The translations under genes and the position numbers were made by a program. The notes under the pieces were generated by a model that was not told where the DNA came from, ran no database searches, and was given only the letters and a program-made list of their open reading frames with translations. DNA of 64,000 nucleotides from Cyclonatronum proteinivorum (GTDB lineage Bacteria; Bacteroidota; Rhodothermia; Balneolales; Cyclonatronaceae), in assembly GCF_003353065.1 (NCBI RefSeq), contig NZ_CP027806.1, forward strand, positions 3,926,501 to 3,990,500. Reading direction: 5' to 3'. Of this stretch, positions 37,441-47,054 are shown piece by piece (positions within the stretch are counted from its first letter, which is position 1; the number at the start of each line of letters is the position of its first letter).

Positions 37441-37884
37441 TTAAGCCGGAAACTGTTTCATGAGGGCGTCCCAGGCCATCATCACGCATTTGCGGCGGGC
37501 GGGGTAGTCACGAATTTGTGCGAGCGCAAGCCAGGGGGTGGTCGCAAGTTCTTCGGGGGAAGGATCAGGTCCGGTGTTTTGCGCGTCCGTAATGCGGCTG
37601 ATTTCAGCGTACAATTTTCGGAGCTGCGCCACAGATTTCCCCCGTGCAAAGGCAGCCAAAAAAGAAGCGGAGGCCTGCGACATGAGGCAGCCGTTGACTT
37701 CGTAGCGGATGTCAGCTACGCAGCCGTCATCCATCGTTACAAAAAACAAAACCCGGTCGCCGCAAACCGGGTTTATGCCTTCAATTTCGTAGTCGAATGC
37801 CGGGGGTCGCTCCCCTTCCGGCAGGCGGTAGGTGGTTTTGCGGGAGGCTTCAATAAGCTGTTTGGTGTAAAGGGAAGCCGACAT
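37441..37884 (-). CDS. sufU: SufU-type iron-sulfur cluster assembly protein
   Basis: A 147-residue IscU/SufU-fold protein. Three conserved cysteines are in NPVCGDR, VNGCLMSQASAS and RRKCVMMAWDAL, with the acidic partner in VCGDR. SufU relatives accept sulfur from the cysteine desulfurase SufS in a zinc-dependent way. ATG at 37884 is seven bases after the lspA stop; the frame upstream is an Arg/Lys-rich shadow of the lspA tail. No other suf genes are in the window. Confidence 0.87.
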   Translation of the reverse strand: MSASLYTKQLIEASRKTTYRLPEGERPPAFDYEIEGINPVCGDRVLFFVTMDDGCVADIRYEVNGCLMSQASASFLAAFARGKSVAQLRKLYAEISRITDAQNTGPDPSPEELATTPWLALAQIRDYPARRKCVMMAWDALMKQFPA

Positions 37885-37891
37885 CAGCGCC

Positions 37892-38671
37892 TCAGGATTT
37901 TTTCGCTGTTCCCGCGGGGTTTTCAGGGGCTTCATCCGCGGCGGATTGTCCGCGGATTGTTTCCGGCTCAGGGCCGGCGCCTGGCGATGAGTGAGGCGTT
38001 TCATCCGCGTCCCTGTTCCCGTCCGCTGCGCTTGCGGGTCCTTGTGCTTCGGTTGCTTCGGGAAGCGCGTCGTTTTCTTCCGGTTCCGGCTGTGCCGCTT
38101 CAGATGGGGGCGCGGGTTCCGCCTTGGGCGGATCATCGGGCAGCAACCATTTTGAGAATACGAGCATAATAATGATGGCCGATGAAATGGCTACATCGGC
38201 CACATTAAAGATGTAGGGGAAGGAGGGGTTTCCGCCCACCCAGGGCACCCAGTCGGGCCACACCCAGGTAAAATGAATGAAATCAACCACGGCACCTTCC
38301 AGCACGGTGCCGTAGCCTTTTATGACGGCCATGTAGAGCCGGTCTGCAATATTGCCGAGCGCCCCGCCTATGACCAGCCCCATGCAGATCACGAAGCCTT
38401 TCGGCGCCTGATCCATCACGCTGATGGTGTACCAGATGATGGCGATGGTCGCAATAATAGCAATGATGCTGATCACGAAGGTCGGCGCAAAGGAAATCCC
38501 CATGGCCATGCCGGGGTTGGTGGTGTAGTTGAACGCCAGCCAGCCATCAATGAGGGTGAGCCGGTGGAGTTCAGGGCTTGATCGCACAACGGTTTTAGAC
38601 CACTGATCGAGGATGACCACGATCGCGGCCATCACCACAAACCACGTGAGCTTTTCAGACCTGGGATTCAC
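37892..38671 (-). CDS. lspA: Lipoprotein signal peptidase II with long acidic tail
   Basis: Inner-membrane aspartyl protease that removes signal peptides from prolipoproteins. Four transmembrane helices; catalytic aspartates in GNIADRL and FNVADVAIS. The catalytic part ends about residue 180. The remaining ~80 residues are rich in Pro, Ala, Glu, Asp and Ser and look disordered, which is unusual since LspA is normally 150-200 residues. Placed after ileS and dksA, the common ileS-lspA association. Confidence 0.94.
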   Translation of the reverse strand: MNPRSEKLTWFVVMAAIVVILDQWSKTVVRSSPELHRLTLIDGWLAFNYTTNPGMAMGISFAPTFVISIIAIIATIAIIWYTISVMDQAPKGFVICMGLVIGGALGNIADRLYMAVIKGYGTVLEGAVVDFIHFTWVWPDWVPWVGGNPSFPYIFNVADVAISSAIIIMLVFSKWLLPDDPPKAEPAPPSEAAQPEPEENDALPEATEAQGPASAADGNRDADETPHSSPGAGPEPETIRGQSAADEAPENPAGTAKKS

Positions 38672-38686
38672 GCGTAAGCTGAGACC

Positions 38687-39079
38687 TTATTTTTGTTTGA
38701 GCTTTGCTTCAATGCTGATTTGGGTATGCGGCACCGCTTCGAGACGCCCCTTGGAGATTTTCTTTTTGGTAACCCGGCACACGCCATAGGTTTTGTTGTC
38801 GATGCGGGTGAGGGCGTCGTCGAGGTAGCGGATAAACTTCTTGGTGCGGTTAAACAGCATGTAGGTTTTTTCACGCTCCTGCGCGTCCGTACCGGCGTCG
38901 GCCATGTGGTAGGAGTAGGCAGATTCGTCGGATGAATTTTCAGTGCTCTCCCGTATTATAGCCTGCAGCATTTCCAGATCCTGCTCGGCTTCCGTTCTTT
39001 TTTTCAGGATGATGTTTCTGAAATATTCCAGCTCCTCATCGCTGTAGGGGGAAATTCGGGTATTGGTATCCTTGCTCAT
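38687..39079 (-). CDS. DksA/TraR-like transcription factor lacking the zinc finger cysteines
   Basis: A 130-residue RNA-polymerase secondary-channel-binding protein of the DksA/TraR type. The long coiled coil (ELEYFRNIILKKRTEAEQDL...) carries the DAGTDAQEREKTYM turn, where Asp residues at the coiled-coil tip would modulate polymerase with ppGpp. The C-terminal globule reads YGVCRVTKKKISKGRLEAVPHT: only one of the four zinc-binding cysteines remains, as seen in other Bacteroidota-type homologues. ATG at 39079 chosen; it begins 22 bases after the ileS stop. An ATG at 39127 would overlap ileS. Confidence 0.88.
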   Translation of the reverse strand: MSKDTNTRISPYSDEELEYFRNIILKKRTEAEQDLEMLQAIIRESTENSSDESAYSYHMADAGTDAQEREKTYMLFNRTKKFIRYLDDALTRIDNKTYGVCRVTKKKISKGRLEAVPHTQISIEAKLKQK

Positions 39080-39101
39080 GGTGGTTACCTCTTGGTGGAA
39101 A

Positions 39102-42100
39102 TCAGTTGGGTTTACGTTTAATGGCAATTAAAACTTTTTGGTCGGCAATTTCCCATTCTTTCTCGAAATCGTCAGTGCTGTCAGCAACTGAGTGTATTTC
39201 CTCAGACAGGGTTTCCTGCTTTATGTAGGCTTTCATGCTTTCGACCGCTTTGGCGGTTTGTTCGTCACCAACAATGGTCAGTCGAATCCGGTCGGTGACA
39301 TCATAGTCGGCCTCTTTGCGCATATTCTGTACGCGATTGATAATTTCGCGCGCCAATCCCTCACGGATCAAATCTTCGCTGAGGTTGGTATCGGCAGCAA
39401 CAGTTATACCTTCTTCTGTTTCTACCTCCCAACCTTTGAGACCATCTCTGATAATCAAAATATCATTTTTTTGGAAGGTAAGCTGTTCATTCTCAATCTC
39501 CAGCTCAATCGATCCTTTGGCTTCGTAAGCGTTTATTTCGTCGTTGGTTAAGGCGGATATACGCTTGGCGGCAGCCTTCATTTTCTTTCCGAGCCTTGCC
39601 CCTACTACGGGATAGTTCGGCTTAGCACTCTTGCTCACGATACCGGAGTCATCATCCACGTATTCGAGCTTTTTCACGTTCACCTCATCCAGGATGATGG
39701 CTTTCACGCGCTCAACTGCGTCCTGATGCGCGGCGCTCTGTGTCGGCAGGATGATGCGGGAGAGCGGCTGACGCACATTTACGGCAATCTTGTTACGGAT
39801 GCGCAGCACAAGCGAACTGATGAGGCGGGCCTGATGCATGCGATATTCGAGCGATTTATCGATGGACGTTTCCTCAACCGTCGGGTAGAAGGAAAGGTGC
39901 ACGGACTCCTCCTCCATTTTGTGCACTTTATACAGCTGACGATACAGCCACTCGCTGAAGAAAGGCGCAATCGGGCTCATGAGCTTGCTGAGGCTTGCCA
40001 GGCATTCAAACAGCGTTTGATAGGCCGCGGTTTTATCGAGGCTCTTGCCTTCTTTCCAAAACCGGCGGCGGTTGCGGCGGATGTACCAGTTGCTGAGGTC
40101 TTCCACAAACTGCTCGACTTCACGGGCTGCGCGGGTCGGGTCGTACTCATCAAAGTAGGTATCCACCTCTTTAATGGTCGTGTTCATGCGGGAGATAATC
40201 CAGCGATCCATCTCAGGCCGGTCGGCTACCGGGATGGGGGCGCCATTGTAGGTCCATTCATCGATGTTGGCGTACAGAGCCAGGAAAGAGTAGGTGTTCA
40301 TCACCGTGTTGAAGAGCTTACGCTGCGTTTCCTGTAACCCGGCCTCGGCAAACTTGAGGTTTTCCCAGGGCGGCGTGTTGCTCATCATGTACCAGCGGAC
40401 GGTATCCGCGCCGTATTTGCGGATGACTTCAAACGGATCAACAGCATTGCCTTTACTTTTAGCCATTTTCTCGCCGGCTTTATCAAGCACCAGACCGTTG
40501 GATACCACATTCTGATAGGCGGGCTTATCGAACAGCATGGTCGCGAGCGCGTGCAGGGTATAGAACCAGCCGCGGGTCTGATCCACGCCTTCGGCGATAA
40601 AGTCAGCGGGGAAGCTTTCTTTGAAGATGTGATTGTTCTCGAACGGGTAGTGCCACTGTGAGAAAGGCATGGCACCGGAGTCGAGCCAGACATCAACGAG
40701 GTCCGGAATGCGGCGATAGGTCCCGCCGTCTTCGGCATCCCAGGTAAACTCATCAATGAAGGGGCGGTGCAGATCGAGTTCCTGATCCTTGGGGATGCCT
40801 GCTTTTTCCCTCAGCATTTTGATGGAATCCACAAAAACGACATCTTCGGGATTGCGGTCGTTTACCCAGATGGGCAGGGGCGTGCCCCAGAACCGCTGCC
40901 GTGAAATCGCCCAGTCCACATTGTTTTCGAGCCAGCTTCCGAAACGCCCGGTTCCCGTGCTCGCAGGCTTCCAGTTGATGGTATTGTTCAGCTCAATCAT
41001 CCGGTCTTTGTAGGCCGTTGTGCGGATAAACCAAGATTCGACCGGATAGGAAATCAGCGGCGTACCTTTGCGCCAGTCGTGCGGGTAGTTGTGATCGTAG
41101 GTTTCCTGACGGTACAGGAAGCCGCGCTCTTTCAGGTCGCGGACGATGGTTTTGTCGGCGTCTTTAAACCACGCGCCGGCCACAATTTCGGCGGATTGAT
41201 CAAAGGCGCCGTCTTTGGTTACGGGGTTGAAAAGCGGGATGTCATGTTCTTTGCAGACGTTGAAGTCATCGGCACCGAAGGCGGGGGCAAGGTGCACAAT
41301 ACCGGTACCATCTTCGGTTGTCACAAAATCGGCTGAAACCACGCGCCAGGCGGCATCTTTCCCATATTTATTGAGGGCGTAGTCGTAAACCGGCTGATAG
41401 GTCTTGCCTACGAGCGCTGCGCCTTTCATTTCGCGCACTACTTCATACTCTTCTTTAATAACACTAAGGCGGTCTTTCACCAGCACTAGGAACTCGGGCT
41501 CGCCATCTTTTCCGGCAACGCGGATCTGCACATAGGTGAGGTCGTCCTTAACAGCGAGCAACATGTTGGAAATGAGCGTCCAGGGCGTTGTCGTCCAGGC
41601 CAGGAAGTAGGTATTGGCGTCCTCGTCGAGGCGGAATTTCACATAGGCTGAGGGGTCCTGCACCATTTTATAACCGAGACTCACTTCATGTGAACTCAGC
41701 ACGGTGCCGCTGCCCGGCGAGTACCATTGAATTTTGTAGCCTTTATAGAGCAAGCCTTTTTCGAACAGCTTGCCCAATGCCCACCAAACCGATTCAATGT
41801 ACTCGTTTTTAAAGGTGATGTACGGATCGCTGAGGTCAACCCAGTAGCCCATGCGGCGCGTGAGTTCATCCCATAAATCCTTGTATTCGAGTACGCTTTC
41901 GCGGCAGCGCGCATTGTATTCGGCAATTCCAAACGCTTCAACCTGTGCGCGGCCTTTGAGACCCAGCTTTTTCTCCACCTCAATTTCAACCGGTAAACCG
42001 TGCGTATCCCAGCCGGCTTTGCGGTTCACTTTGTAGCCTTTGATTGTCTTATAGCGGCAAAATAAATCTTTTACCGTCCGGGCCATCACGTGATGAATCC

Positions 42101-42269
42101 CGGGGCGCCCGTTGGCTGTAGGCGGTCCCTCATAGAATGTGAAGGGAATTCCGTCCTCACGGGTCGAAATGCTTTTCTCAAAAATGTTGCGCTTCTTCCA
42201 GAATTCGAGTACTTCGAGCTCCAGCTTTGGAAAATCGACGTTTTTTACTTCGGTGAATTTGGCACCCAT
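39102..42269 (-). CDS. ileS: Isoleucyl-tRNA synthetase
   Basis: Class Ia synthetase charging tRNA-Ile, 1055 residues. HIGH-type motif GRPGIHHVMARTVKD about residue 55, CP1 editing domain with AWTTTPWTLISN and the conserved GTGIVHLAPAFG, catalytic KMAKSKGNAVDP about residue 603, and a long C-terminal anticodon-binding region. The C-terminal zinc cysteines of the E. coli type are absent, consistent with the type 2-like (eukaryotic/DUF5915-containing) IleRS. First gene of the ileS-dksA-lspA-sufU-radC run. A short divergent region separates it from the TPR lipoprotein. Confidence 0.98.
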   Translation of the reverse strand: MGAKFTEVKNVDFPKLELEVLEFWKKRNIFEKSISTREDGIPFTFYEGPPTANGRPGIHHVMARTVKDLFCRYKTIKGYKVNRKAGWDTHGLPVEIEVEKKLGLKGRAQVEAFGIAEYNARCRESVLEYKDLWDELTRRMGYWVDLSDPYITFKNEYIESVWWALGKLFEKGLLYKGYKIQWYSPGSGTVLSSHEVSLGYKMVQDPSAYVKFRLDEDANTYFLAWTTTPWTLISNMLLAVKDDLTYVQIRVAGKDGEPEFLVLVKDRLSVIKEEYEVVREMKGAALVGKTYQPVYDYALNKYGKDAAWRVVSADFVTTEDGTGIVHLAPAFGADDFNVCKEHDIPLFNPVTKDGAFDQSAEIVAGAWFKDADKTIVRDLKERGFLYRQETYDHNYPHDWRKGTPLISYPVESWFIRTTAYKDRMIELNNTINWKPASTGTGRFGSWLENNVDWAISRQRFWGTPLPIWVNDRNPEDVVFVDSIKMLREKAGIPKDQELDLHRPFIDEFTWDAEDGGTYRRIPDLVDVWLDSGAMPFSQWHYPFENNHIFKESFPADFIAEGVDQTRGWFYTLHALATMLFDKPAYQNVVSNGLVLDKAGEKMAKSKGNAVDPFEVIRKYGADTVRWYMMSNTPPWENLKFAEAGLQETQRKLFNTVMNTYSFLALYANIDEWTYNGAPIPVADRPEMDRWIISRMNTTIKEVDTYFDEYDPTRAAREVEQFVEDLSNWYIRRNRRRFWKEGKSLDKTAAYQTLFECLASLSKLMSPIAPFFSEWLYRQLYKVHKMEEESVHLSFYPTVEETSIDKSLEYRMHQARLISSLVLRIRNKIAVNVRQPLSRIILPTQSAAHQDAVERVKAIILDEVNVKKLEYVDDDSGIVSKSAKPNYPVVGARLGKKMKAAAKRISALTNDEINAYEAKGSIELEIENEQLTFQKNDILIIRDGLKGWEVETEEGITVAADTNLSEDLIREGLAREIINRVQNMRKEADYDVTDRIRLTIVGDEQTAKAVESMKAYIKQETLSEEIHSVADSTDDFEKEWEIADQKVLIAIKRKPN

Positions 42270-42373
42270 GCGAGTGTTTGAGGCTTTTTTGGATAATTTT
42301 GATTAAGAGGGCAAATATACGGATTTTTAAAGCTTACCATGAATCCCAATTCTCACGCTATTTTCCGGCCTGT

Positions 42374-42952
42374 ATGAAGCACTTCTCTGCTGTTTTTCCG
42401 GCTTTATTTTTTAGTATGATGATGAGCCTGTTGCTCCTGTCGTGCAGTCGTGAAGCTGAACCCGGTACCGAACTTTCCTCAGAAGCCCTTCGGCTTGAAC
42501 AGATTGCGGTTGCCGAAAACCGCTTCAGAACGCTCATGCTTGAAAACCCGGACAGCCCGGAGTTTCGGCCGCAGGCCCGCTTTCTGGCCGAAGAGTACCG
42601 GATGTTCGCCTACCGCTACCCCGAGCACAGCATGGCACCGGAAATGCTGTTTCTGGCCGCCAACCTCTTTGCCGACGCCCTCGATGAGCCGGGTCAGGCT
42701 GTTGCACTGTTCCGGCAGCTTGCCCAGGAATGGCCCGATACGCCACAGGCCGAACGCAGCCTGTTTCTGGCCGGCTACACCTATCATCATCTGCTCGGTG
42801 AGCCCGATAATGCCCGCGAAATGTACGCCCGTCTGATCGAAGCCTTCCCCGAAAGCGATCTGCGCGAAGCTGCCCAAGACGATATGGCCCTTATCGGCAC
42901 AGATCCCATGGAACTGCTTCGCAATTTTCAGCAAGCCGAGGGCGAAAACTAA
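42374..42952 (+). CDS. TPR-type lipoprotein (BamD/YbgF-like)
   Basis: A 192-residue lipoprotein. Signal peptide with lipobox SLLLLSC gives an acylated cysteine near residue 22. Helical repeats follow (FRTLMLENPDSPEFRPQARFL, AVALFRQLAQEWPDTPQAERSLFLAGYTY, AREMYARLIEAFPESDLREAAQDD), like the tetratricopeptide lipoproteins of outer-membrane assembly or cell-division complexes. ATG at 42374 chosen because the upstream extension lacks export features. First gene of a plus-strand run. Confidence 0.82.
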   Translation: MKHFSAVFPALFFSMMMSLLLLSCSREAEPGTELSSEALRLEQIAVAENRFRTLMLENPDSPEFRPQARFLAEEYRMFAYRYPEHSMAPEMLFLAANLFADALDEPGQAVALFRQLAQEWPDTPQAERSLFLAGYTYHHLLGEPDNAREMYARLIEAFPESDLREAAQDDMALIGTDPMELLRNFQQAEGEN

Positions 42953-43027
42953 ACCCGTGGCTTTTCATTTTACCCGCAACACCATGCTAACTTTATCCCG
43001 ATACGTTCATCATTTTTCTTTATCGCT

Positions 43028-43552
43028 ATGTCATTAAAAGGATTTCCGCCCCTTCGCCCCATCACCCGAAAAGATCCCTACAAAATGGTGTTTGTCTGTC
43101 TTGGCAACATCTGCCGCAGCCCGACCGCTGAGGGGGTCATGCAGCACCTGGTAAATGAAGCCGGCTTTGGCAGCTATTTCGAAATTGATTCCGCCGGCAC
43201 GGCCGCCTATCATACCGGCGAGCCGGCCAACAGCAAGAGCCGCGCCATTGCCGAAAAACACGGCGTGCAGCTGCTGGGGCGGGCGCGTAAGTTCAAAAGC
43301 TTCGACCTGGATCACTTCGATCTGATTCTGGTGATGGATCACGAAAACCACGACAATGTGCTTCGCCTGTGCCGTACCGACGAACAGCGCGAAAAGGTAC
43401 AAATGCTGCGCGATTATGATCCGCAGCCCGGCGACGGACAGGTCCCCGACCCCTACTATGGCGGACTCGACGGCTTTGAAGAAGTCTTTCAGATCGTGAA
43501 GCGAAGCTGCGAACAGCTGCTGTTTAAACTCAAATCGCAGGTTTCTGTCTGA
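43028..43552 (+). CDS. Low-molecular-weight protein-tyrosine phosphatase
   Basis: A 174-residue LMW-PTP. P-loop CLGNICRS (Cys about residue 25, Arg about 31) and the general-acid Asp in VPDPYYGG. The N-terminal extension of about 18 residues precedes the usual start. Such enzymes dephosphorylate tyrosine kinases or arginine-phosphorylated proteins; some affect exopolysaccharide. Four bases separate it from the fructosamine-kinase gene, so they are co-translated. Confidence 0.93.
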   Translation: MSLKGFPPLRPITRKDPYKMVFVCLGNICRSPTAEGVMQHLVNEAGFGSYFEIDSAGTAAYHTGEPANSKSRAIAEKHGVQLLGRARKFKSFDLDHFDLILVMDHENHDNVLRLCRTDEQREKVQMLRDYDPQPGDGQVPDPYYGGLDGFEEVFQIVKRSCEQLLFKLKSQVSV

Positions 43553-43556
43553 TCTT

Positions 43557-44429
43557 ATGCTTCCTGCCGACCTCATCAAAGCCCTGCAAGCGCATACTGG
43601 CTTGAAGCCGCAGGGGGAGCGTATGCTGGGCGGGGGCTCCATCAATCAGGTTGCGCTCATCCTGCTCGGAAGCGAAAAACAGCGGGCCGTGCTGAAGTGG
43701 AACAGCGCAGCCCTGGCACCCATGTTCGAAGCGGAATCACGCGGACTGCAGCTGCTGCGCGCCAATGCCGGCAGCCTCATCATTCCGGAAGTGCTCGGCA
43801 CCGGCCTTACCGACGCCCGAAGCTGGCTGCTGCTGAGCTGGCACGAAGCGGGGCGCAGCACCAACGCTGCAATGGAGCGCCTGGGCGCAGGACTTGCCGC
43901 CATGCACCGCTGCACTGCACCAACCTTCGGCCTTGACCATGACAATTATATAGGACGGCTGCCGCAGCGCAACCAACCGGCTGCCGCCTGGCCGGAATTC
44001 TTTATGGGTCAGCGGATTCTGCCGCAGCTGGAACAGGCGGTGTCATCCGGGCTGCTTGCGCGCAGCTGGCTTTCCAAAACCGATACACTCGCCAAACAGG
44101 TCGAAGCGCTCTTTCCCGACGAGCCGCCGGCCCTGCTGCACGGCGACCTTTGGGGCGGCAACTATCTCATCAGCACCCGCGGCGAACCCGTGCTGATCGA
44201 TCCTGCGGTTCACTACGGTCATCGCGAAACGGAGTTGGCGTTTACACGGCTGTTCGGTGGTTTTTCCGCAGCCTTCTACCGCGCCTACTATGCGCACTAC
44301 CCGCCCGCTCCCGGCTATGAAAGCCGCACGGACCTGTGCAATCTCTACCCGCTGCTGGTGCACGTCAACCTTTTTGGCTCCAGCTATGCCGCACAGGCGC
44401 AGGCCATCCTGAAGCGCTACGCCGCATGA
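43557..44429 (+). CDS. Fructosamine kinase family protein
   Basis: A 290-residue aminoglycoside-phosphotransferase-fold kinase of the fructosamine-3-kinase family, which phosphorylates ketosamines formed by glycation so that they decompose and proteins are repaired. Nucleotide-loop LGGGSINQVALI, catalytic HGDLWGGNYLI, metal-binding LIDPAVHYGHRETELAFT. Bacterial members usually prefer ribulosamine/erythrulosamine and often neighbour LMW-PTP genes, as here, where the PTP may dephosphorylate pentose phosphates. Confidence 0.92.
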   Translation: MLPADLIKALQAHTGLKPQGERMLGGGSINQVALILLGSEKQRAVLKWNSAALAPMFEAESRGLQLLRANAGSLIIPEVLGTGLTDARSWLLLSWHEAGRSTNAAMERLGAGLAAMHRCTAPTFGLDHDNYIGRLPQRNQPAAAWPEFFMGQRILPQLEQAVSSGLLARSWLSKTDTLAKQVEALFPDEPPALLHGDLWGGNYLISTRGEPVLIDPAVHYGHRETELAFTRLFGGFSAAFYRAYYAHYPPAPGYESRTDLCNLYPLLVHVNLFGSSYAAQAQAILKRYAA

Positions 44430-44504
44430 GTTTGCGCTTTACAACAGCCATCTTTCATCACCCTTCACCAAATTATCCTTTAACCATTTTGTTTCTGAAT
44501 CAGC

Positions 44505-45248
44505 ATGCGCGTTGTTAGTCTTGTCCCCAGCCTTACGGAGCTTTTGTTCGACCTCGGTGGCGAAATCGAAGTCGTTGGCCGGACCCGCTTCTGCATTCAC
44601 CCCGCAGAGAAGATTTCGGAAGCGACCATTGTGGGCGGCACGAAAAATCCGCGGATAGACCGCATTCGCGCGCTGAAGCCGGATCTCGTTGTCCTCAACC
44701 GCGAAGAGAACCGCCGCGAAGACGCGGATGCCATCCGGGATTTTGCCCCGCTGCTGGTTACCGAAATCAGCACGGTTGAACAGGCGCTCGGCGCCATTCA
44801 GGAGATCGGCGCGGCAACCGGCACCGCGGAAGCTGCAACCCGGCTCTGCACTTCGATCCGGGCTGAGATGCCTTCCACCGAAACGTATACCCCCTTGCGC
44901 ACCGCCTACCTGATCTGGAAAAAGCCGCTCATGAGTGTGGGCGGGGATACGTATATTCATGATGTGATGCGGCTGTTTGGCTTTGAGAACGTGTTCGGAA
45001 ACGTGACCCGCTATCCGGAAACAAGCTATGATGAACTGGCAGCGCGGGGCACCGAACTCGTGCTGCTGAGTAGTGAACCCTATCCGTTCAAAACTTCAGA
45101 TGCCGATGAAGTCCGCGAAGCCCTGCCCGGCAGTCTGGCCCTGACCGCCGACGGAGAAGCTTTCAGCTGGTACGGCTCCCGTATGCGGCCCGCTTTTAAA
45201 GCGCTCCGGGCATTCCGTGCCCGAATTGACACCCTTTCCAACGCCTGA
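44505..45248 (+). CDS. Cobalamin-binding-like protein (BtuF fold, no signal peptide)
   Basis: A 247-residue protein with the helical-backbone metal receptor fold (VSLVPSLTELLFDLG, VVGGTKNPRIDRIRALKPDLVV, VGGDTYIHDVMRLFGFENVF). BtuF-type binding proteins normally act in the periplasm, but no signal peptide is present, so this is the cytoplasmic subgroup of unknown role. No btuCD neighbours. RFCIHP may hold a ligand-binding residue. Confidence 0.85.
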   Translation: MRVVSLVPSLTELLFDLGGEIEVVGRTRFCIHPAEKISEATIVGGTKNPRIDRIRALKPDLVVLNREENRREDADAIRDFAPLLVTEISTVEQALGAIQEIGAATGTAEAATRLCTSIRAEMPSTETYTPLRTAYLIWKKPLMSVGGDTYIHDVMRLFGFENVFGNVTRYPETSYDELAARGTELVLLSSEPYPFKTSDADEVREALPGSLALTADGEAFSWYGSRMRPAFKALRAFRARIDTLSNA

Positions 45249-45311
45249 ATACCAGTCCCGCTCAGGCTCCGTTGACCCACCCCTTTTCCGCGTAAAACCA
45301 GTACAACTCCT

Positions 45312-47054
45312 ATGAAATTTCCCGCTTTATTTTTCGCCTTCTCCCTTGTTCCGCTCGTTTTGATGGCTCCGGCTGATTCCGCCCTTGCACAGCGGACGCC
45401 GGCCGTTGCGCCGGTTGTGACCGATTCCGCGGCGGTACAGCAACAGAATGAATCCGAAGGCCGCCGGCTTTTTGTGCGGGGGATCACCGAGTTCGAGTTT
45501 GAAAACTATGAAGAAGCTGCCGCCCTGCTGGTTCAGGCCCGCGAAAAGCTGGGTCCCGCGCCCGCGCTTGACTACGCCATCGCGCAGAGCATGGTCGAAA
45601 TCGGCAATATGATCGACGCGCTCTACTACGCCGAAAGCGCGGTGGAACTGGCCCCGGATAACAAATGGTACCGCATGACCCTGGCAGAAATTTATCAGGA
45701 AAACGGGCGCCTTGCAGACAGCGTAGCGCAGCTGGAAATTATTCTGGAGACTTCGCCTTCAGATATTGACGTGCTGTACAGTATCGCACAACTATATATG
45801 ATGGAAGGCGAGCTGGTGCCGGCCAACGAGACCCTGGACCGCATTATGCAGATTACGGGGCCGGAAATGCAGCTGCTCTATCAGAAGTACCGCAACTATG
45901 TGGTGATGGGCGACCGTGAATCTGCGATGGATCAGCTGGAGCGCATGCTTGAGCTGGAGCCGGACAATGTGGCGGCCATGCAGATTTTGTCGCAGATTTA
46001 TATTGAAGAAGCACAGTTCAGCCGGGCGCTCGAGCTGATGGAACAGGCACAGGTGCTGGATCCGGCCAACGAAGAGACGCTGATCACCCTCACCGATTTG
46101 TACATCCGCGAAGAGCGGTGGGATGAAGCCGGGGCGCTGCTGGTGCGCATGATTCAAAACCCCGGCATTGAAACCATGGTGAAGGCTGAGCTGGTGCAGT
46201 ACCTGCTCGGGCAGGCCGACCGCGACCCTGAGAATGAATCTTTGATGGAAGCCGCCGGAACCCTGGTGCAGACTTTTGTAGCACACGATCCCGAACTGGG
46301 GATGGCACATGCGCTGGCAGCCGAGTACTACAATATGACGGGGGATGACGACCGGCTGCTCGAAAGCCTGACCCGCACCAACGAGCTGCTGCCCGAAAAC
46401 GAACCTGCCTGGCGTCAGCGTCTGCAGATACTGCTTTCCAACGACCGTTTTGATGAAGTCATCGTCGTAGCGCAGCAAGCCGACGAAGTGATACCCGACG
46501 ACGCTTTTGTGCTGTTTTTCAAGGGCCTGGCTCACTTGTTGCAGCAATCGTATGAAGAAGCAAGCACCATTTTGGAACGGGCGGCAGCGGCTCCGGCAAC
46601 CCGGCCTTTCCGCTCGATTGTGTACGGCAGCCTGGGCGACGCCCTCTCCTCCATGGATCAGCATGCCCGCTCCGACGAAGCCTACGAGCAATCGCTACGG
46701 CTTGACCCGGACAATCATACGGCCCTTAATAATTTTGCCTACAGCCTTTCACTGCGACAGCTGCGACTTGATGAAGCCCTTGAGATGTCGCAAAGAGCTG
46801 TAGAAGCCGAACCGGACAATGCTGCTTTCTTAGATACGCTGGGCTGGGTTTATTTCAAGCTGGGTGAGTATCAGAATGCCAAAACGTACATCCGGGCGTC
46901 GATTGATACCGGAGACGCAAGCGCGGTTGTGCTGGAGCACATGGGCGATGTGTACGAAAAACTCGAAGATCCCGCGAATGCCCGCTACTGGTGGCAGAAG
47001 GCCTTCGACAAAGATGAAACCAAAGAGCATTTGCTTGAAAAACTTGATTCCTGA
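45312..47054 (+). CDS. Exported TPR-repeat protein
   Basis: A 580-residue protein of stacked tetratricopeptide repeats behind a signal peptide (MKFPALFFAFSLVPLVLM...ALAQ). Many TPR units are visible, e.g. DALYYAESAVELAPDNKWYRM, RALELMEQAQVLDPANEETL, SDEAYEQSLRLDPDNHTALN, ALEMSQRAVEAEPDNAAFLD and LGWVYFKLGEYQNA. It should act as a periplasmic protein-protein scaffold. The following DUF4292 lipoprotein gene overlaps its 3' end, so the two are translationally coupled and may work together in envelope assembly. Confidence 0.88.
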   Translation: MKFPALFFAFSLVPLVLMAPADSALAQRTPAVAPVVTDSAAVQQQNESEGRRLFVRGITEFEFENYEEAAALLVQAREKLGPAPALDYAIAQSMVEIGNMIDALYYAESAVELAPDNKWYRMTLAEIYQENGRLADSVAQLEIILETSPSDIDVLYSIAQLYMMEGELVPANETLDRIMQITGPEMQLLYQKYRNYVVMGDRESAMDQLERMLELEPDNVAAMQILSQIYIEEAQFSRALELMEQAQVLDPANEETLITLTDLYIREERWDEAGALLVRMIQNPGIETMVKAELVQYLLGQADRDPENESLMEAAGTLVQTFVAHDPELGMAHALAAEYYNMTGDDDRLLESLTRTNELLPENEPAWRQRLQILLSNDRFDEVIVVAQQADEVIPDDAFVLFFKGLAHLLQQSYEEASTILERAAAAPATRPFRSIVYGSLGDALSSMDQHARSDEAYEQSLRLDPDNHTALNNFAYSLSLRQLRLDEALEMSQRAVEAEPDNAAFLDTLGWVYFKLGEYQNAKTYIRASIDTGDASAVVLEHMGDVYEKLEDPANARYWWQKAFDKDETKEHLLEKLDS

